A stretch of DNA of 64,000 nucleotides. It comes from Bigelowiella natans CCMP2755 (lineage: Eukaryota > Cercozoa > Chlorarachniophyceae). Below, piece after piece: positions 1-13,207 of the stretch (its first letter is position 1; each line of letters begins with the position of its first letter). The notes below the pieces were generated by a model that was given only the letters and a program-made list of their open reading frames with translations, made no database searches and was not told the DNA's origin. The translations under genes and the position numbers were made by a program. The stretch covers positions 22,441-86,440 of the forward strand of contig ADNK01000826.1 of assembly GCA_000320545.1 (NCBI GenBank), in the 5' to 3' direction.

Positions 1-1066
1 TGAAGTTCCGAAAGCGATGAAGGTCTAAGGGAATAAGGAAGGAAGGAAGGAGCAACGTGACTTGGGGGAGGTGTAGCGCGTACCACTACGCGGGCACAAG
101 TCACGTGCGACAACAAAGGGGTTGTCGCGGATATAGAATATAGATAACGTAGATATTAATACAGCATAGGCACGTGGGTTCCGGCGGGACTCATGGCAGC
201 ACACCGGAAGTGTGCTGCCCCACGTGCGGCGGCATTCGCGAAAGCTTCGCGAATGATTACGCAGTGCACGATTTAATAAAAATATAATCTTTAATAAAAA
301 TAAACACAACTCTTCAAAAGGAAGCAAACGTGCCTTTCCCCCCCCCTGCCTACTTGTGCACGTAGCGCCTCGGCCTGTGAACACCTTACGCGCAACAACG
401 ATGAGCTTGCTAGCTTGTGGATGCCTGTGTCGATGAATGTCGTGCGCAGTTGTTCATTTCATGCACCATTGCATGTGCACCACACTAGCACATGCTAGCA
501 TGCCAGCATGGGACCATGCCAGCATGTGCAAGTGTGCTGGTTTAGCAGCTAGTGTGCATGGTGTGCATCGCATGGGACCATGTGTGCTAGTGCCGTGCAT
601 CACATGGGACTGCACGTGCATCACATGCTTGTCCCTTAGAACGCACAACTGAACTTTTGTGCGCAACTCGTCAAACTTTTCCCTGTGTTTAGCATAAGCT
701 CCTCATTGCCAATCAAGACATGTCAAGCAATGCGATGTGAGAAACGTGATGGCAGGCTGGCCTCCATTGACTCTCATGGCATGTGCAGTGCATGCACCGC
801 TGGACTGTGTTCACTGTTGTCAATATGCATATGATGCGCGGTCTTAGATTTTCAGCGAAACTAAACCGGTGCATTTAATGTCTGAATCGCACACCACGGT
901 TGTCCACAGTGAAATAGATACATGTGGTTCAATGAGTAGCTACATGCCACAGGTTGCCTCAACACATAATGTGAGCACTCAGACGCACTTTCTACGTCTT
1001 CAAGTCTTAAAATTGTTCCTTTGTAGACCAACAAAAGTATCTATTGATAAGATATAATGATTGCTA
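1..1066. other. Convergent intergenic spacer S0, left edge of window, CATG/CTAG-rich
   Basis: I see no credible gene here; the open frames show no protein-like composition. The neighbour on the right ends at 1067 on the minus strand, so if the strand alternation seen elsewhere holds, this is the gap between two gene 3' ends. Bases about 430-640 are packed with GCATG, CATGC and CTAG words in near-repeats, such as three copies of a CCATGCCAGCATG-like unit. They include the perfect palindrome CATGCTAGCATG at 491-502, which recurs in two other spacers. Confidence 0.6.
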
Positions 1067-2872
1067 TTAACGACCACCGACGTCCCAGTTCGAGAGTGCA
1101 TATTGCATAATTTCCTCCTCGTCGGATGTATACTTGCAGGTGTTTCCCAATGCCAAGTCTTCAAAGGGTAATACTTCACATTCCCCGATGCACTTGCAAG
1201 CAATATTAGCGTCCCACATTGTGCCCCACATTCGATCAACTACATTGTCAGCTTCCGCTATCTATTGTTATACAAGCAGCACGTTAGACGATGACATTTC
1301 ACTCAAAGCTAAATTTTGAAAAGAGGTATGGGGCAATTCGTTCATTTTATATTAACACATATATAGCACAGGAAAATCTACTGACCTCCCTTTGCCAGCT
1401 TAAAAAGTATCTGAGGACAAAGCACATGTTAGTTTTGAAACGGTTTTTTGTAACAATGACATCATCGACAAAGTAGTTCAGGTACCTCATCTTCCTGCTC
1501 CGTATAATTTTTTCATACAAACTCCAACATGGCTTTCTATCAGAGACTGGGAAATCATTTTCTTTGACAGCGGCTGCTGGCTTTTTCTTGTCAATTGTAT
1601 TGTTCAACTCAATGTACGCATTCGGCGAATCATCGATAGTCAGGAAATCCCTGTAGGCGTTGATTAGAGGGTGAGTGACTGGGAAAGTGAGAGGGGGGGG
1701 GGGGGGGATGGAGAGGCATCAGGGTGTCGTGCACTGTATTCTATCCTGAGACTAGAATAAATAGACCCGTTATCTTTTCCTACCAGTTATCATTCTGAGC
1801 CACTTGCTCTTGTCGAATCGCAGGATACTTTCCCTTACCTGTCGGCATGATGGAATTATAGGTAAGTGTATCAATGCCAATGAGACGCTTCTTCTATCTA
1901 AGAGACGAGTGTGCGTCCTTCTTCCTTTGAAAAATTATAAAGTGATATATCAAGGGAAAAGCTGCAAGCTTCACCTAACTCATGTCTTGCTCCATACGGG
2001 AACCATGTTGGCGATCCAGTTGGTCCTATTAACATTGATGATAGGAGGGGGAAGAGGAGGAGGAATAGGAGAGGGAGAAGGGGGGAAGGAATGGATTAAG
2101 ACAACAAGTGGGATTATACAACTGCCCCCAGCAGTCTTTCAACATTCAAGGTTTTAGAAAAGATATTTGACACGCAGGTATTCCTCTAATTTGATTTTAC
2201 AAAAAACCTCTATTCGATACCATTGAACATTAATCTCAGCAGGGAAGCACCTGTATTCTTTTTGTCCTCGTCCGTAATGATTTTCTTCTCTTTCTTCGTT
2301 GGAGAACATGCCTGTGGCGTGATTGTGCATGGGTTTAAACGACAATAGTATGAAGCTTGTGCAGGGACAGAGACGGTTTGAACGATGGAGTATGTGGAAA
2401 AGGAGTAGCCGATATTAAGAATGCGATGATCTTTGTCCTAAGATACCTCTCTAAAAATGGGAAGATTCATGACAACTTGCGTGCACAGATAGCAGAGTTC
2501 CGGACATCTGACGTTAAGAAGGAGCGTTAAAAAAAACATAAGTGAAAAAAGTTTGTCGTTTTAATTTCGCTGTCGCTGCTGCCTTTGATGATTGAATAAT
2601 AGAACGTCACTAGAAACAGGATATCTTACTGCGCAAACTTCATTACCTCTGGGCGAATAGAGGACATCTCGCATCCTTTCTACACATAGGATGCTCGAAT
2701 GCGGATAGACAAGATAGCCTAATGTTTTGATGATGATATTGAAATCAAAGTTCAAGCAAAAAGAAGCCATTAAAATTGATCATCACGCTCTATTGTCAAC
2801 ATCGTTATCAAGGTTGAAATTGTTTGCCGCCTTTCGCCATCATCCATATTTAAATATGGAAAGGTGAGGGAA

Positions 2873-2923
<51 letters not shown>

Positions 2924-3004
2924 TGTATATAACCACAGCGACCTGGCATCTTCATCAGCAGGAGTCATGCTCCGATCCGATCTGGAAAGGTCGAGAATAT
3001 TAAC

Positions 3005-3048
<44 letters not shown>

Positions 3049-4256
3049 GAGATGATGAAGACGACGACGACGATGATGATGATGATAATAGTCTGCTTGG
3101 ATGTAATAGCGGTAATATAAAATGTCCGCATTGTGCCAACATCGTGATAATTGGCATATATAATAAAATCACTACCCGAAGTTTCCAGCAGGACTTGGAG
3201 CGGTATCGTCGATACTGCAGTAATCCAGTTCCATGCAAGCAGTCTAACCATGACAGTGAGGATGACAATTATGATAAAAAACGGCTTGTACGATAGATCA
3301 TATTTTCGCTATGATTCCAACTGAAGATATCTTATATCACATCTGGCACTATTTTTTGGTAATCGTGCTACTGCTACTGCCTCTATGTACTATTACTAAA
3401 TACCATAGGCGGTATTCCTCGATTCAGCCTATCCCATATCTACACAGAATATAATTCAACATAATTCGTTGCAATTCTCAGCCTAATAATATATACTATT
3501 TGCAGATTTCAAAGTATTATTTCGTTGTGAGGATGTGAATGTATGTATGTTGCTACCCTGTAGTAATGCTTGTGAATCAGGATCTTCTCCATATCGAAGC
3601 AATTATCCCTTAACCTCCCGAACACATGGTTACCTGTAGTATATACTTCAAGATGACGAGACAGATTTCTATATGGTAAATAAATATATTACATGTAAAA
3701 ATTGGACTTTCGCAGCCTCGAAAGCTAGGCCCCCTTTTGTCAGCTGCCATCAGCTGTTTTCAACACATTGCAATACCACTTCATATGCTGCTGAAAATTC
3801 CGTTAATTCATGATAATCGCAGGGTATTACCACATAATCATCATTTTTGGCATGATTGCCAATACATGAATATCGATCATGCCATGTTTGTGCGACGTCC
3901 TCACATATCTGGTAAATAAACGAAGCAACATTAGGAAGTCCCAAGTAGAGCCACGATTTTTTTGAATTGAAAAGTCATACCCGACAGCGCTCAGTGGGAG
4001 CAGAGGGATAGACAGGCTTGGGTGCGTCAGTGTTTTGGGTGTATTCACCATCAAGCTGGACAAATGAGTCCGGACTTAAGCTGACGACTGGCGGCGTTGT
4101 TGTGGAATTTCCCCGGAATGATTGCTGACGAGCTGTGTGGTTTTTCCTGGTCTTCATTTGCATAGCGCCAGCGTTCAGATTGAAAACCAATAACATTAAA
4201 ACTCCGGGAATCCTTTTAAGTTCGTTTTTGCTTTTTTTATGGCGAGTCTCAGACAT
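1067..4256 (-). CDS. Unrecognised secreted or membrane-type protein, 5' and 3' exons resolved, middle unresolved
   Basis: I do not recognise this protein. The 3' end is well supported: exons 1893-1784, 1650-1486, 1410-1382 and 1257-1067 (stop TAA) join in phase through GT-AG introns and encode a Cys- and Trp-containing C-terminus (MWGTMWDANIACKCIGECE region). A plausible 5' end is the ATG at 4256, exon 4256-3981, followed by 3908-3831, also in phase; it starts with a lysine-rich stretch and a hydrophobic segment (IPGVLMLLVFNLNAGA) that could be a signal peptide or anchor. A further stop-free exon-like stretch lies near 2390-2208, and a possible short one near 3215-3178. I infer one gene from these pieces because they share a strand and the start lies opposite the CDK5RAP3 start. 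It could be two genes. No catalytic motif is visible. Confidence 0.45.
2876..2918. repeat. (AT)n microsatellite
   Basis: Uninterrupted AT dinucleotides. A second (TA)n tract of similar length lies at 3007-3043, followed by a GAC/GAT trinucleotide run to about 3090. Both sit in the unresolved, probably intronic, middle of the minus-strand gene. Confidence 0.9.
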
Positions 4257-4751
4257 TTTACGTTCACCAAATCGATCCTAAGAGGGCAGTGAAGTGCACT
4301 CCTTCCCCCACTTCAACAAGTTCGATCTACTGAATTCAATCAAGGATCTATTAACGTGTGCGCTCGATTGGAGGCCCCTCACCCGGGAGAGGGGAGGAAA
4401 GGTTGAGGCAATGACAGCAAAATGAAGGTAGCAACGTTTGAATTTTTCGAAATTGCAACTCGAGTGATCTCGATCGCTTGTCGCAGGAACTACTGAATAA
4501 ATAAATAATAAATCGGCCTTGTGAACCATCATCATTTTTTTACTTGCGACAATCTCTTCCATGAGTACGTTCCGAACATTTCATGTGCGCAGAAATGGCA
4601 TTGGTTTTTCGATTTACTTTGTTCAATTATCTTGTCGCGCATGTGAGCGATTGTCCATCGCATATACGAGAACCCCCCCTGTCCACGCCGGAGAAATAAC
4701 ATTGGAGATCAGATTGAGGGGAGCGTATTTACAGGAAATTGACTCCGTACT
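4257..4751. promoter_or_regulatory. Divergent spacer between the 1067-4256 gene and CDK5RAP3
   Basis: This 495-bp gap lies between two presumed start codons facing away from each other, so it should hold the promoters of both genes. I see no TATA-like or other convincing core element. A minus-strand open frame of 94 codons (4278-4562) has no recognisable family resemblance, and I leave it out. Confidence 0.4.
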
Positions 4752-6566
4752 ATGTCAGGAACGCAGGTTGATATTCCTTGTACTCAGCTGAACGGTGAGT
4801 CCTTTATGAATCATGTTGTGGATTGTCTTGTCTGAGTCGTTGCATTCGTTGCTCAACGTCAGCATGGCTTTGCAATCGTGGACTCCTCAAGAAGAAATGG
4901 CAAAGTGATTTACGTGAGATTCAATCAAAAATCAAGGAGAGTAGGAAGCTCCTCCCCGCTGAACTCCAAGAAAAAATTGAGCGAGACGGTAGCACAGTGA
5001 TTCGATGTTCGTTGACTCGTTTATCACAGAATACAATAATTTTTTATCCATCCAGCAATCGGCTATCCGGAGGTGATAAAGATTATCGACAGTCTAGAAC
5101 AAAAAGAAAAAGCTAGCGGTAAAAATGTGAAGACCATGTTCGGTGGTTATAGCTCAGATCTTCTCAGAGAATGGGACGGAATCCGTCAAGCATACATTAA
5201 AAACAACCTCTACCTTGGCGAATTCGGACGGATTCTTTCACAGCGACTAAAGTATGATATTCCTCGAATGCGTAAACTTGTTCAAGATTCTGGTCGTCAA
5301 ATCTCAGAATTAGAGCGCAAGATGTCAGACCGTGAGCAGCTTTCACGAGAATGGAGGGCAAAGTTTGTAGCTCGTTGCAAGGAATTAAAAATCAGTGGCG
5401 TTAATGTACGCCAGGAACTTAAAATGACGGTTCGTGAACTTCCTGCAGCACTGGAAAAGGTTTGTGAAGAAACACGTAGTGAAAAAATGAAGGCTGGGAT
5501 TGCACTATACTGCGACTTTGTGAAATTTCTGCGAGGATTCTCCGCAGATGAGAAAAAAAAAGCCGAAGTAGATGAAAAACATATCCCCACTCTTCATGGC
5601 CTAAAAGAAGTTCGTGAAGCTTTGCCGTACGACCTCGAAGCTGCTGAGAAACAATTAGCCTCGGCTTCTGATGAGAAGGAAGTTGAGAATGGCTGGGCAC
5701 TGGTAAATGCAAATGACGCAGGGCCTCCTGTTGGAGGAGAAGGCGGATCTTCTTCTACAGGTGGAAATGTTGGTTGGAACATGTTGAATGGAAACAACGA
5801 AGCAAAAACTGGTAGAGAGAAGGGGGGGGGAGATGCTAAGAATCAGGAGGCGGAAAACAGGGAAGACGGAATAAATTGGGACTTCGAAGTTGCGGAAGTA
5901 GGGACTGGGGAGAAGCAGTCAACAGACGACGATGCAGCTGGAAAAATCAGTAGTGAGTGGGGCATAACAGTTGAAGAGACAGATGTGACATCTGCACCCT
6001 CAAAAGGAATATCTCGAACGGGTAACAGCATCTTAATACCGAAACTTCCAAAACACATTCTCGAAAAGGAAGAGCTCCGGAACCAACTCATCAACGACTT
6101 GCTGGAATTAAAGTGCTTTTATCGCCAGAGACTATCTGAACTAGAGGACGGGGACTCAGTGTGTGCTGGACAATACAGCAAACGTGATAGAGACCTAGCA
6201 TTGGCTAAAAGGTGCACAGACATATCTGTCAAAGGGTACCTCAAGATTATAGAATCAAGCCTCTCTGCGTTGAACAAGGATGATCTTCAAAGGATGCTAC
6301 TAATTAAAAGCGGAGAAAGGTACGTTACTCGCCTTGCAGACTCCATTACACAATTGGATAGGAATGCAAAGAAAATGCACGATTCCATAGGCCAGATACG
6401 TTCGCGTCAGCAATCGATTCGAAGATCGGTAACGCAAACAAATGCATCTTTGGGTAGAGAAATAAAACGTTGCAAAAAGATCCAAGTCGATTTGGAAGAT
6501 CGCCTGAAGGAAATGTTCCCCGAAGTTCTTGGTTTCAAAATAGTCGGTGAGATAGACAAGTTGTAG
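4752..6566 (+). CDS. CDK5RAP3: CDK5RAP3/C53 homologue, UFMylation-linked ER-phagy receptor
   Basis: The product (559 aa) is the C53/LZAP/CDK5RAP3 family protein. In animals and plants it works with UFL1 and DDRGK1 in UFM1 conjugation at the ER and links stalled ribosomes to ATG8. Exons are 4752-4794, 4863-4988 and 5056-6566; both introns (68 and 67 nt) are GT-AG and phases agree. Family resemblance is strong at LKKKWQ (residues about 24-29), MFGGYSS followed by the NLYLGEFGRIL segment, YDIPRMRKLV, GVNVRQEL, and the coiled-coil C-terminus. The middle is a low-complexity Gly/Asn/Glu linker, where family members carry ATG8/UFM1-binding IDWG-type motifs; here INWD (about residue 328) and EWGI (about 355) occupy that place. 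The ATG at 4752 is chosen because it gives VDIPCTQLNAWL, which matches the family N-terminus. Length is close to the human protein (506 aa). Confidence 0.93.
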
Positions 6567-7566
6567 CTGTTGCTCTTTGGTGACATTTCTCTACGACAAA
6601 GACTAGCCCATCAAGCGTAAGAGGCTTGAGGCTTGTGGAAATCCGTCTTATCGCGTCTTCGCAATGAAATAGTAAAATCAATTTTGCTATAATGCAAAGT
6701 GCAACATTTGAGCTCAAAGCATCGGGTCAATAGTCTATTCGCTACTTGCTTGGCCGTGAAATGCACACATGTATCGAAACGTGAAGAACATCTCAAGGAA
6801 CATCTCTCTCATGTATATATAGACACTCTATTCTCTTAAGAGAGTTCAGCTCTAAATTTGTGTGTGTGTGTGTGTGTGTGTGTGCAGCTGCGAACGTCAT
6901 TCGATTCTTGAACCGCTTACAACTAGGCACAAATTGTTACCATGCTATGATACGTACGTCTGCATGGATTTCGGTTGAGCCAAATAAGCATTACAATGCT
7001 AGCGCGTTCTCACGTAGCACAAGTACGTCTAGACATATTCAATGGCTACATAGACATGCTCTGTCCAGCCATGCAGCATCTGGTAACAACTAGACAACGT
7101 ACACATGACTAGATGGGTCATGGGAAACGTAGATCGATACTGTGCAAATGATAAGATGTGTGCATCCTTCTGTATATATGGACAAGTCGAAACTATACTA
7201 TGAAAAGGCAAACAATGCGACGAACAAAAAAACAAGCGACCATTGTCAACCACTAGACTATAAGGCCTAGCCAGGCGCTTGGCTTGCAGAGCACGGTAAT
7301 TGTTCAACTTTACTGCTCCTATCTAGCAATGACGACTAGCCGCATGCATCATATAGTTCTCTATATCTCTATATAATCGATCTGCCATCCCATGCAACAA
7401 TAGTGGTCATGAGGTGCAGTGTGGTCCTACAACACCCCTCGATCGAAGGTAGTAAACGGCTAGTACGACATGAAAAGGCTAGCTACATTAATACAGGGTT
7501 TCTTATCATAGCGGAACTGTGGCATAAACTAAATTTTGATTTGATGGCGCGCTTGCTCGTTTGTAA
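6567..7566. other. Convergent intergenic spacer S1
   Basis: This 1,000-bp gap separates two converging 3' ends, CDK5RAP3 and the SDR gene. It holds a (TG)n tract (about 6859-6884), the 12-bp palindrome TCTCTTAAGAGA at 6832-6843, and repeated CTAG, CATG and GGCTAG words (for example 7337-7350 and 7477-7490). No gene is visible. Confidence 0.6.
6832..6843. other. Perfect 12-bp palindrome TCTCTTAAGAGA
   Basis: It lies about 265 bp past the CDK5RAP3 stop codon in convergent spacer S1. In RNA it could form a 6-bp stem only if melted through the centre, so a DNA-level role (protein binding) or chance are both possible. Confidence 0.7.
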
Positions 7567-8551
7567 TTAGTAGAATCCCCTCGGAGAGAGCTCCGTGTCC
7601 TTCTTAAGCCCTGTGAAAGCTTCCTCCCATGTGGGACCGCTAGTTTCATATCCAGAAGGCAAAGAGTACCAAGGCAGCAAAGGACGCGGCCCCATTTCCA
7701 TCTTTGAATCAACCGAGTACATTTCAAACGTGGCACCGCTTGCAAATTTTTCTGGTGCAACAACTGCTGCAGCCACTGCAGCTGCAACATCAGCACGTGG
7801 AACTGAGCCTACTACTGTATCTCCCTGGTTTAACTCGGTCTTTTGTGCACCGAGTGCAGGCATATCACGGAGGCCTCCGGGGCGGATGATTGTATAGTCG
7901 ACTCTGAAAAGTTGCACGGAGAAATTAAAATCAAGAAGGTCGTGATGACCTATATTTTCATTAATATCTCAGTGTGCTCAGAGTACCCTGATCCTGAGAG
8001 AATGCGTCGAAGACTTTCTTCTCCTTTCTTCTTTTCAAACAAAACTCCTTTTCCTATGACGTTGAGAAGAAGTCCGACAGGTGCATATGGTCTAGTCACT
8101 GCACCTGATGTCACTGTATTTACCCAGAATTTAACTATCAGAGAGGTAGAAAAGGAAAGAAAGTCGCGGTTAAAGTTTTGATAAATAGGGAAAAACCTGC
8201 AACTACACGCTCTAGATTGACTTCCTTAGCAATCTCTGCGGTGTTTTCAAGGCCCTGATATTTTTATTCACTTTATGAGTTCCTTGTGCACAACGTTATC
8301 TTCATTATTTTCTTGTCAGCTATTTCGAAACCTTAAAATCTACTTCAGATGGTTTGCTTCCAGCAGCTTTGCTGTATGCAGCAGCAAAGACAGCAGCTCG
8401 ACACCCGTTCAGCTCCCTTCGAAGGGTGTCCATCGAGGTTACATCTCCTTTTGCTGGAGTCACAAGAGGTGAGTCGATGCCGTTGAAATCTCCATTTCTA
8501 GTCAAAGTAAAGTACAAGGAGACAATATTTACTACGAGTTTTACCCATTTA

Positions 8552-8643
<92 letters not shown>

Positions 8644-9047
8644 CAATCTAAGATGCGACCGTGTGAGAGCTTTCACCGGAACTCCAAGTTTTACAAGTTC
8701 CTCAACGCAAAGCCTCCCTGTGCGCCCATTGGCCCCTGTGGCAGTGGAATGAAAAGTATGGGTCATACTAAGCATATCAAATAAATTAAATGAGGGAATC
8801 CCCCTCCCCCTGATGAGTTGTTGTTACCAAGAACGGCAACTGGACGCGAAGACACAACAGAGGAAACAGCCGCCGGGCATGAAACCCTTCTTTGCTGTGT
8901 CCTTGTTTGGCCATTTCTTCCCATCATCGCCATCAAAGGCTGACTCCATAAATTGTAACGAATAACCGATGCACAAAGGACCATGCTCGCAAGAGCTAAG
9001 ATCCTGAGCCTCACACTCGTAGAGCTCGTGCGGTCCAGGAGCCTCAT
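7567..9047 (-). CDS. Plastid-targeted atypical short-chain dehydrogenase (NAD(P)-binding Rossmann protein)
   Basis: The product (334 aa) is an atypical SDR of the NmrA-like/plant-plastid type (compare Arabidopsis At2g34460 and At2g37660 classes). Exons: 9047-8828, 8735-8660, 8497-8332, 8254-8197, 8134-7987 and 7903-7567, all GT-AG and in phase. The cofactor motif GANGRTG (residues about 74-80) spans the first intron. Downstream are the NVVG-type SDR landmarks TSGAVTRPYAP and DYTIIRPGG, and a C-terminal segment ending SPRGFY. The first ~70 residues contain a hydrophobic signal-like run (LRILALASMVLCAS) and then an Arg/Ser-rich transit-like stretch, so I infer import into a complex plastid. A start 22 codons upstream (9113) is also possible. 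The second intron carries a long (CA)n/(TG)n microsatellite (8581-8640). The substrate cannot be told from the sequence. Confidence 0.9.
8551..8640. repeat. (TG)n microsatellite inside an SDR intron
   Basis: The tract grades from TGTA/TGTG units into at least 30 uninterrupted TG repeats on the plus strand, giving (CA)n in the transcript. It fills most of the intron between exons 8735-8660 and 8497-8332. Confidence 0.95.
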
Positions 9048-9667
9048 TTGTAGGGTCGTCGACGTAGATTCCCAATACTGTAGGAAACAATCTCTATTTG
9101 TTGAATACGACAACTAAACTTGCGAATAAGAGGAAAGAAAAGGCGGATACGCTTATGGAGCGGAGATATTACCTAGTAATGCAGGCGATTTGGCCCCAGA
9201 TGCACGAGGAAATGCATATAATCGGGAATTTATCGATAGAACTGCATCATTTCTCTTGTCGTCACATATAAATCACAAATATTCAACTTTCCAGATCTGT
9301 GCTCAGGTGCCCGGCGGGGGGGTGGAGGGGATTGGAGAGAATGGAGAGATGACAACGCAATAATAACGTAGATACAGAGGGGGTGATCCTATATTTGATG
9401 TTTTGGAGTCTGGCAACGCATAATCTAGCTTGATCTTTGCGATTTTGTGGTGCTGTTTAGATTTGAGGGTTAACTCTTGTATCACTGCCTAACGCCGTTT
9501 TTAGGGAATGGGGAATCCTGATGTCCACATAACCCTCTGATGTTCATTATGTCTCTGTAAAATCCTCAGCGCCGCTTGAAGGTAATAAGCATATTCCCGC
9601 TCTGAGGCTTCGCCTCAACTACACATTCGGGGGGGGGCTTCATCAAACGGAAGGCTGAAAGAATCTG
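9048..9667. promoter_or_regulatory. Divergent spacer between the SDR and PPR genes
   Basis: This 620-bp gap lies between two opposed start codons and presumably contains both promoters. It includes a short G-run (9311-9318) and GA-rich stretches. No gene, RNA or recognisable element is visible. Confidence 0.4.
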
Positions 9668-11290
9668 ATGAAGCGATGTAGGAGATTATTCAAGGGCCTC
9701 AGCCATAGGGTTGGGAAGTCAGAGAACGTGCGTCATCACTGCTTCAGAACATTTTCCACTCGAACCGAGCAGTTTCTCTCGCAGATTCCAGCTACTGAGA
9801 TTGCCTCGTCTGTTGATGATACTGTTGTCAAAAAAGGGAAGAATGGCAATAAAGTAGGGCGTATGGTACGCCTGGATGTAAAGATAGATAATTCGTCGCA
9901 GCGTAATGAAATCGAGGCGAAATTGGAAGAGTTTCAAGCATTTGTAAAGAAAGCGGCGTGCGGCGGGTTAAAAGGAGAGAGTAGTAGTGAAGGAGGAATT
10001 TCCTCTTCTCAAAATCAGCAGCCTCTACTGGTACAGGCTGCTCAAATCCGTGAACTCCTGCTCCTCCTGAATCAACGAGAGATGGGAATTGAACGCCTGA
10101 AAAATGGTCATTCAATGGGAGTAGCACAAAGTCGACATAATAAAATATGGAATTGCTATCTCTCTGCCTGTGCACATCAAGGAGACCCGGTTGCTGCAGT
10201 AGCCGGCTTTGAGAGGATGCTGATGTCAACAACAGCGATGACAGCTTCGACAGAAACGAATGATATAGATCCTAGGAATCATCATGATCATCATCATAAA
10301 GGACTCATCAATCCGGCCAGCAGTGAAGCCTATATCCACGTGATGGAGGCTTTTGCGTCTGTTGGAGACAAACAAGGCGCTGAGGACTGGTTTCGGAAAC
10401 GACTGTCCGCTAATTATAGAGCAAGCGACCCCCGCGCCTGCAACGCTATTCTGCATGCTTACCTAAGAAGCAAAGATATCGAGAAAACGCACCGTTGGAT
10501 GAGGCGTATGGAGCAGATGCGAGTTTCCCCCGATCTCACCTCGTACAACCTTCTGCTGTATCGTTGTTCCATCACCGGCGCTGTGGACCATGCCGAACGA
10601 TTGCTCGCGAAGGCAAAACAGGAAGGCCTTCAGCCCGAGTATGAAACGTACCGAAACCTAGTCGGCGCGTTCATAAAGGCGGGAGGGGAGGCGAACGTGG
10701 GGAAAGCTGAGCGCATGCTCGAAGAGATGGCGCAAACGGGGTTTTCCGATGCTATAGACGAGGATATTGTGATACGAAGGAAGATAATCGAGGCGTATGC
10801 GCATTGCAAACGCCTAGATGATGCCGAGAAGGCGCTCCAGACCTTGCTAGAGAGAGGTGACAAGCCCACAAGAAAACTGTACAGTGCTATCGTTTTTCAA
10901 GCAGCCAAGAGTAGGGATGTCGATCGAGTGAAGAGGCTTCTCACCCACCCGTCATGTAGTCTTGGAGTTGGACCCGATCACCTCGTCACGGAGCACGTTT
11001 ACTGCGTTGTTATGGCCATGTACGCGCAGATGGGGGCGTTTGACGATGCAGAGGAGGTGCTGCAAAGCATGGACGAAATCGGCGTCACCACCGAGAAGGG
11101 TCTTAAGGCGATCGTGGAGGTGTGCGCTATATGCGAGAGGTGGAAAGAGGCCACTGCGTACATGGAAGAGATGAAGGCAAGGGATAAGGTCTACCCATGC
11201 AGTAACACGTACAGGCACGTGCTTCTAGGTAACTTCGCCAAACTACACCAAGAGAGTAAGGAAGATACAGATTTGAAATTGAATTAAGAT

Positions 11291-11335
<45 letters not shown>

Positions 11336-11495
11336 GGGGGGGGATTCCTTGTTGTAACATAACGCATTGCTTGCTGCCCTTTTCATTCGTTAGCATGCGC
11401 AAAAAGAGGCGCATATGAGGCTGCAGAGCAGATCTTCCATGATATGAAAGAAAGCGGCATTCCATACGAGAAGATCCATTTTAGGTAGCAGTAGC

Positions 11496-11528
<33 letters not shown>

Positions 11529-11906
11529 TTGGTTGTTGTTGCTGTGACAATGCGGTAGAAGTGGTAGTGATGTCCAATTGCGGGAAATAATCATCAGCAT
11601 TTCAAAATCAGCACAATTCTTTTCCGCAGAAGCAACATCACAAACTCCCTGCGTATTCTTATAATCACGAGAGTAATGTGGTCAAATCTCTCTTTTTCTA
11701 CTTTAGTCTGGTGCGGCAGGCCTGTTTAGTAGCAGGCCTAGGAGAGGTGGAGAGCAGTAAGTGGACGCGATTGATCGAGCAACACGAAGCCGAGCTCGCC
11801 GCACACACTGATCTTCAGCACTCATCGATACTTCTAGGTAAGATTTGAACGCCACAACACAAGCAAAAGGGGGAGGGGGGAACACTACGTTATATTGCCC
11901 TATATA

Positions 11907-11938
<32 letters not shown>

Positions 11939-12933
11939 ATAGTCGTGGTAGTAGTATGCATAATGTGTCGTCTCGGCTTAGAATCGTACAGCGGAGAGGA
12001 TGCTGCAGGTGGTGCTGCTACTATCGATAAAGGAGACGCAGTACTGCAGCAGCAGGTCCAACAGCAGCGGCAAAACGACAGCAGCGACGAGGGCACTAGG
12101 AGACTAAACACAAAACTAGGGATGTACGCCCTCAAAGGTGATGACTGACCAACACTTGTTTGGTTGCATGCGCTCTGAGTAAAAGAAAGAGAGTCACGCT
12201 TCTTGGGAGCGAGGCACACAGGACTGCGCGATGATCGTTATCCTTTGGCGACGTCATCAAATGTACTTAGCACCTATTATGTTTACTAATGCAGGCGATT
12301 GGAAAAGCGTGGATAGCATCCTTAGCATCATGCGGTGAGTGAGTTGCAAGATCTAGAGATGGGATGTGTGAGAAGTGGTCCATCGACGGGGGGGCGGTCT
12401 ATATATACAGCCTAACTGCAGAAGAGAAAAGGGGGAGGAGAGGGATTTTGTGTCATGTTATTTCCCCCCACAACTTATATCCTCCGCTAACCCTATGCTT
12501 ATTCGTTGATGATTTGTCAGAGCCGAGAAGCGAATGCCTGAGGTGCACGCTTTGGCATGCCTAGTGAGGGGAAGCCGGACTATAGCGCGCGCGGTAGTAA
12601 CCGACCTAATGAATGATGCCTCTTTTCCGTCGAGTTATTCGTAGTCAGCTGGTCCTCCATTGGCACTACCGCCTACCCTTACCGTGATCATTGCACTTCG
12701 ATGATATTGATGATGATTGTTTTCTTTAATTGCAAACAATCATAACGATATATTATGGTTGTAGGAGCACTACCTCAACTGGATAATCGCGTCAAAAATA
12801 AAACCGACGAAGGAGATGTGGGCTGCTATCTTGAAAACCTGTAACGAAAAGAACGACAGCAAGCGAGCAGTGTTCTGGTTGAAGCGTATGGGGAGCATCC
12901 TTAGAAGAGGTTCAATACTGAAGTAGTTATAAC

Positions 12934-12964
<31 letters not shown>

Positions 12965-13131
12965 CTAGGTGTTGTTGTTGTGACTGTTGTGGGTCGTGTA
13001 GCAGGTATTTCAGCGATTAAAAATCGCCGCAGCAATGACATCCTGATCATCTATTTCGCTTTTTGCCGTCTACACCTACATAACTGCAAGTTACACCCGC
13101 GCGCGGATGCGCGCGCGCTCGCACACGTTTA

Positions 13132-13207
<76 letters not shown>

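Noticed and set aside
430-640. Non-coding RNA or minisatellite gene in the CATG-rich block
   Set aside because: The near-repeats are irregular and no stable stem-loop or tRNA-like structure could be drawn by eye; I describe it only as a spacer element.
8551-8784. Open frames of poly-Cys-Val or poly-His-Thr over the TG/CA tract
   Set aside because: They are translations of an intronic microsatellite inside the SDR gene; the same holds for similar frames at 13091-13375, 47683-48091 and 58840-59142.
10226-10456. Minus-strand frames inside the PPR exon
   Set aside because: They are shadows of a clearly coding plus-strand exon; the same applies to the long plus-strand frames within 26,600-29,300 opposite the giant PPR gene.
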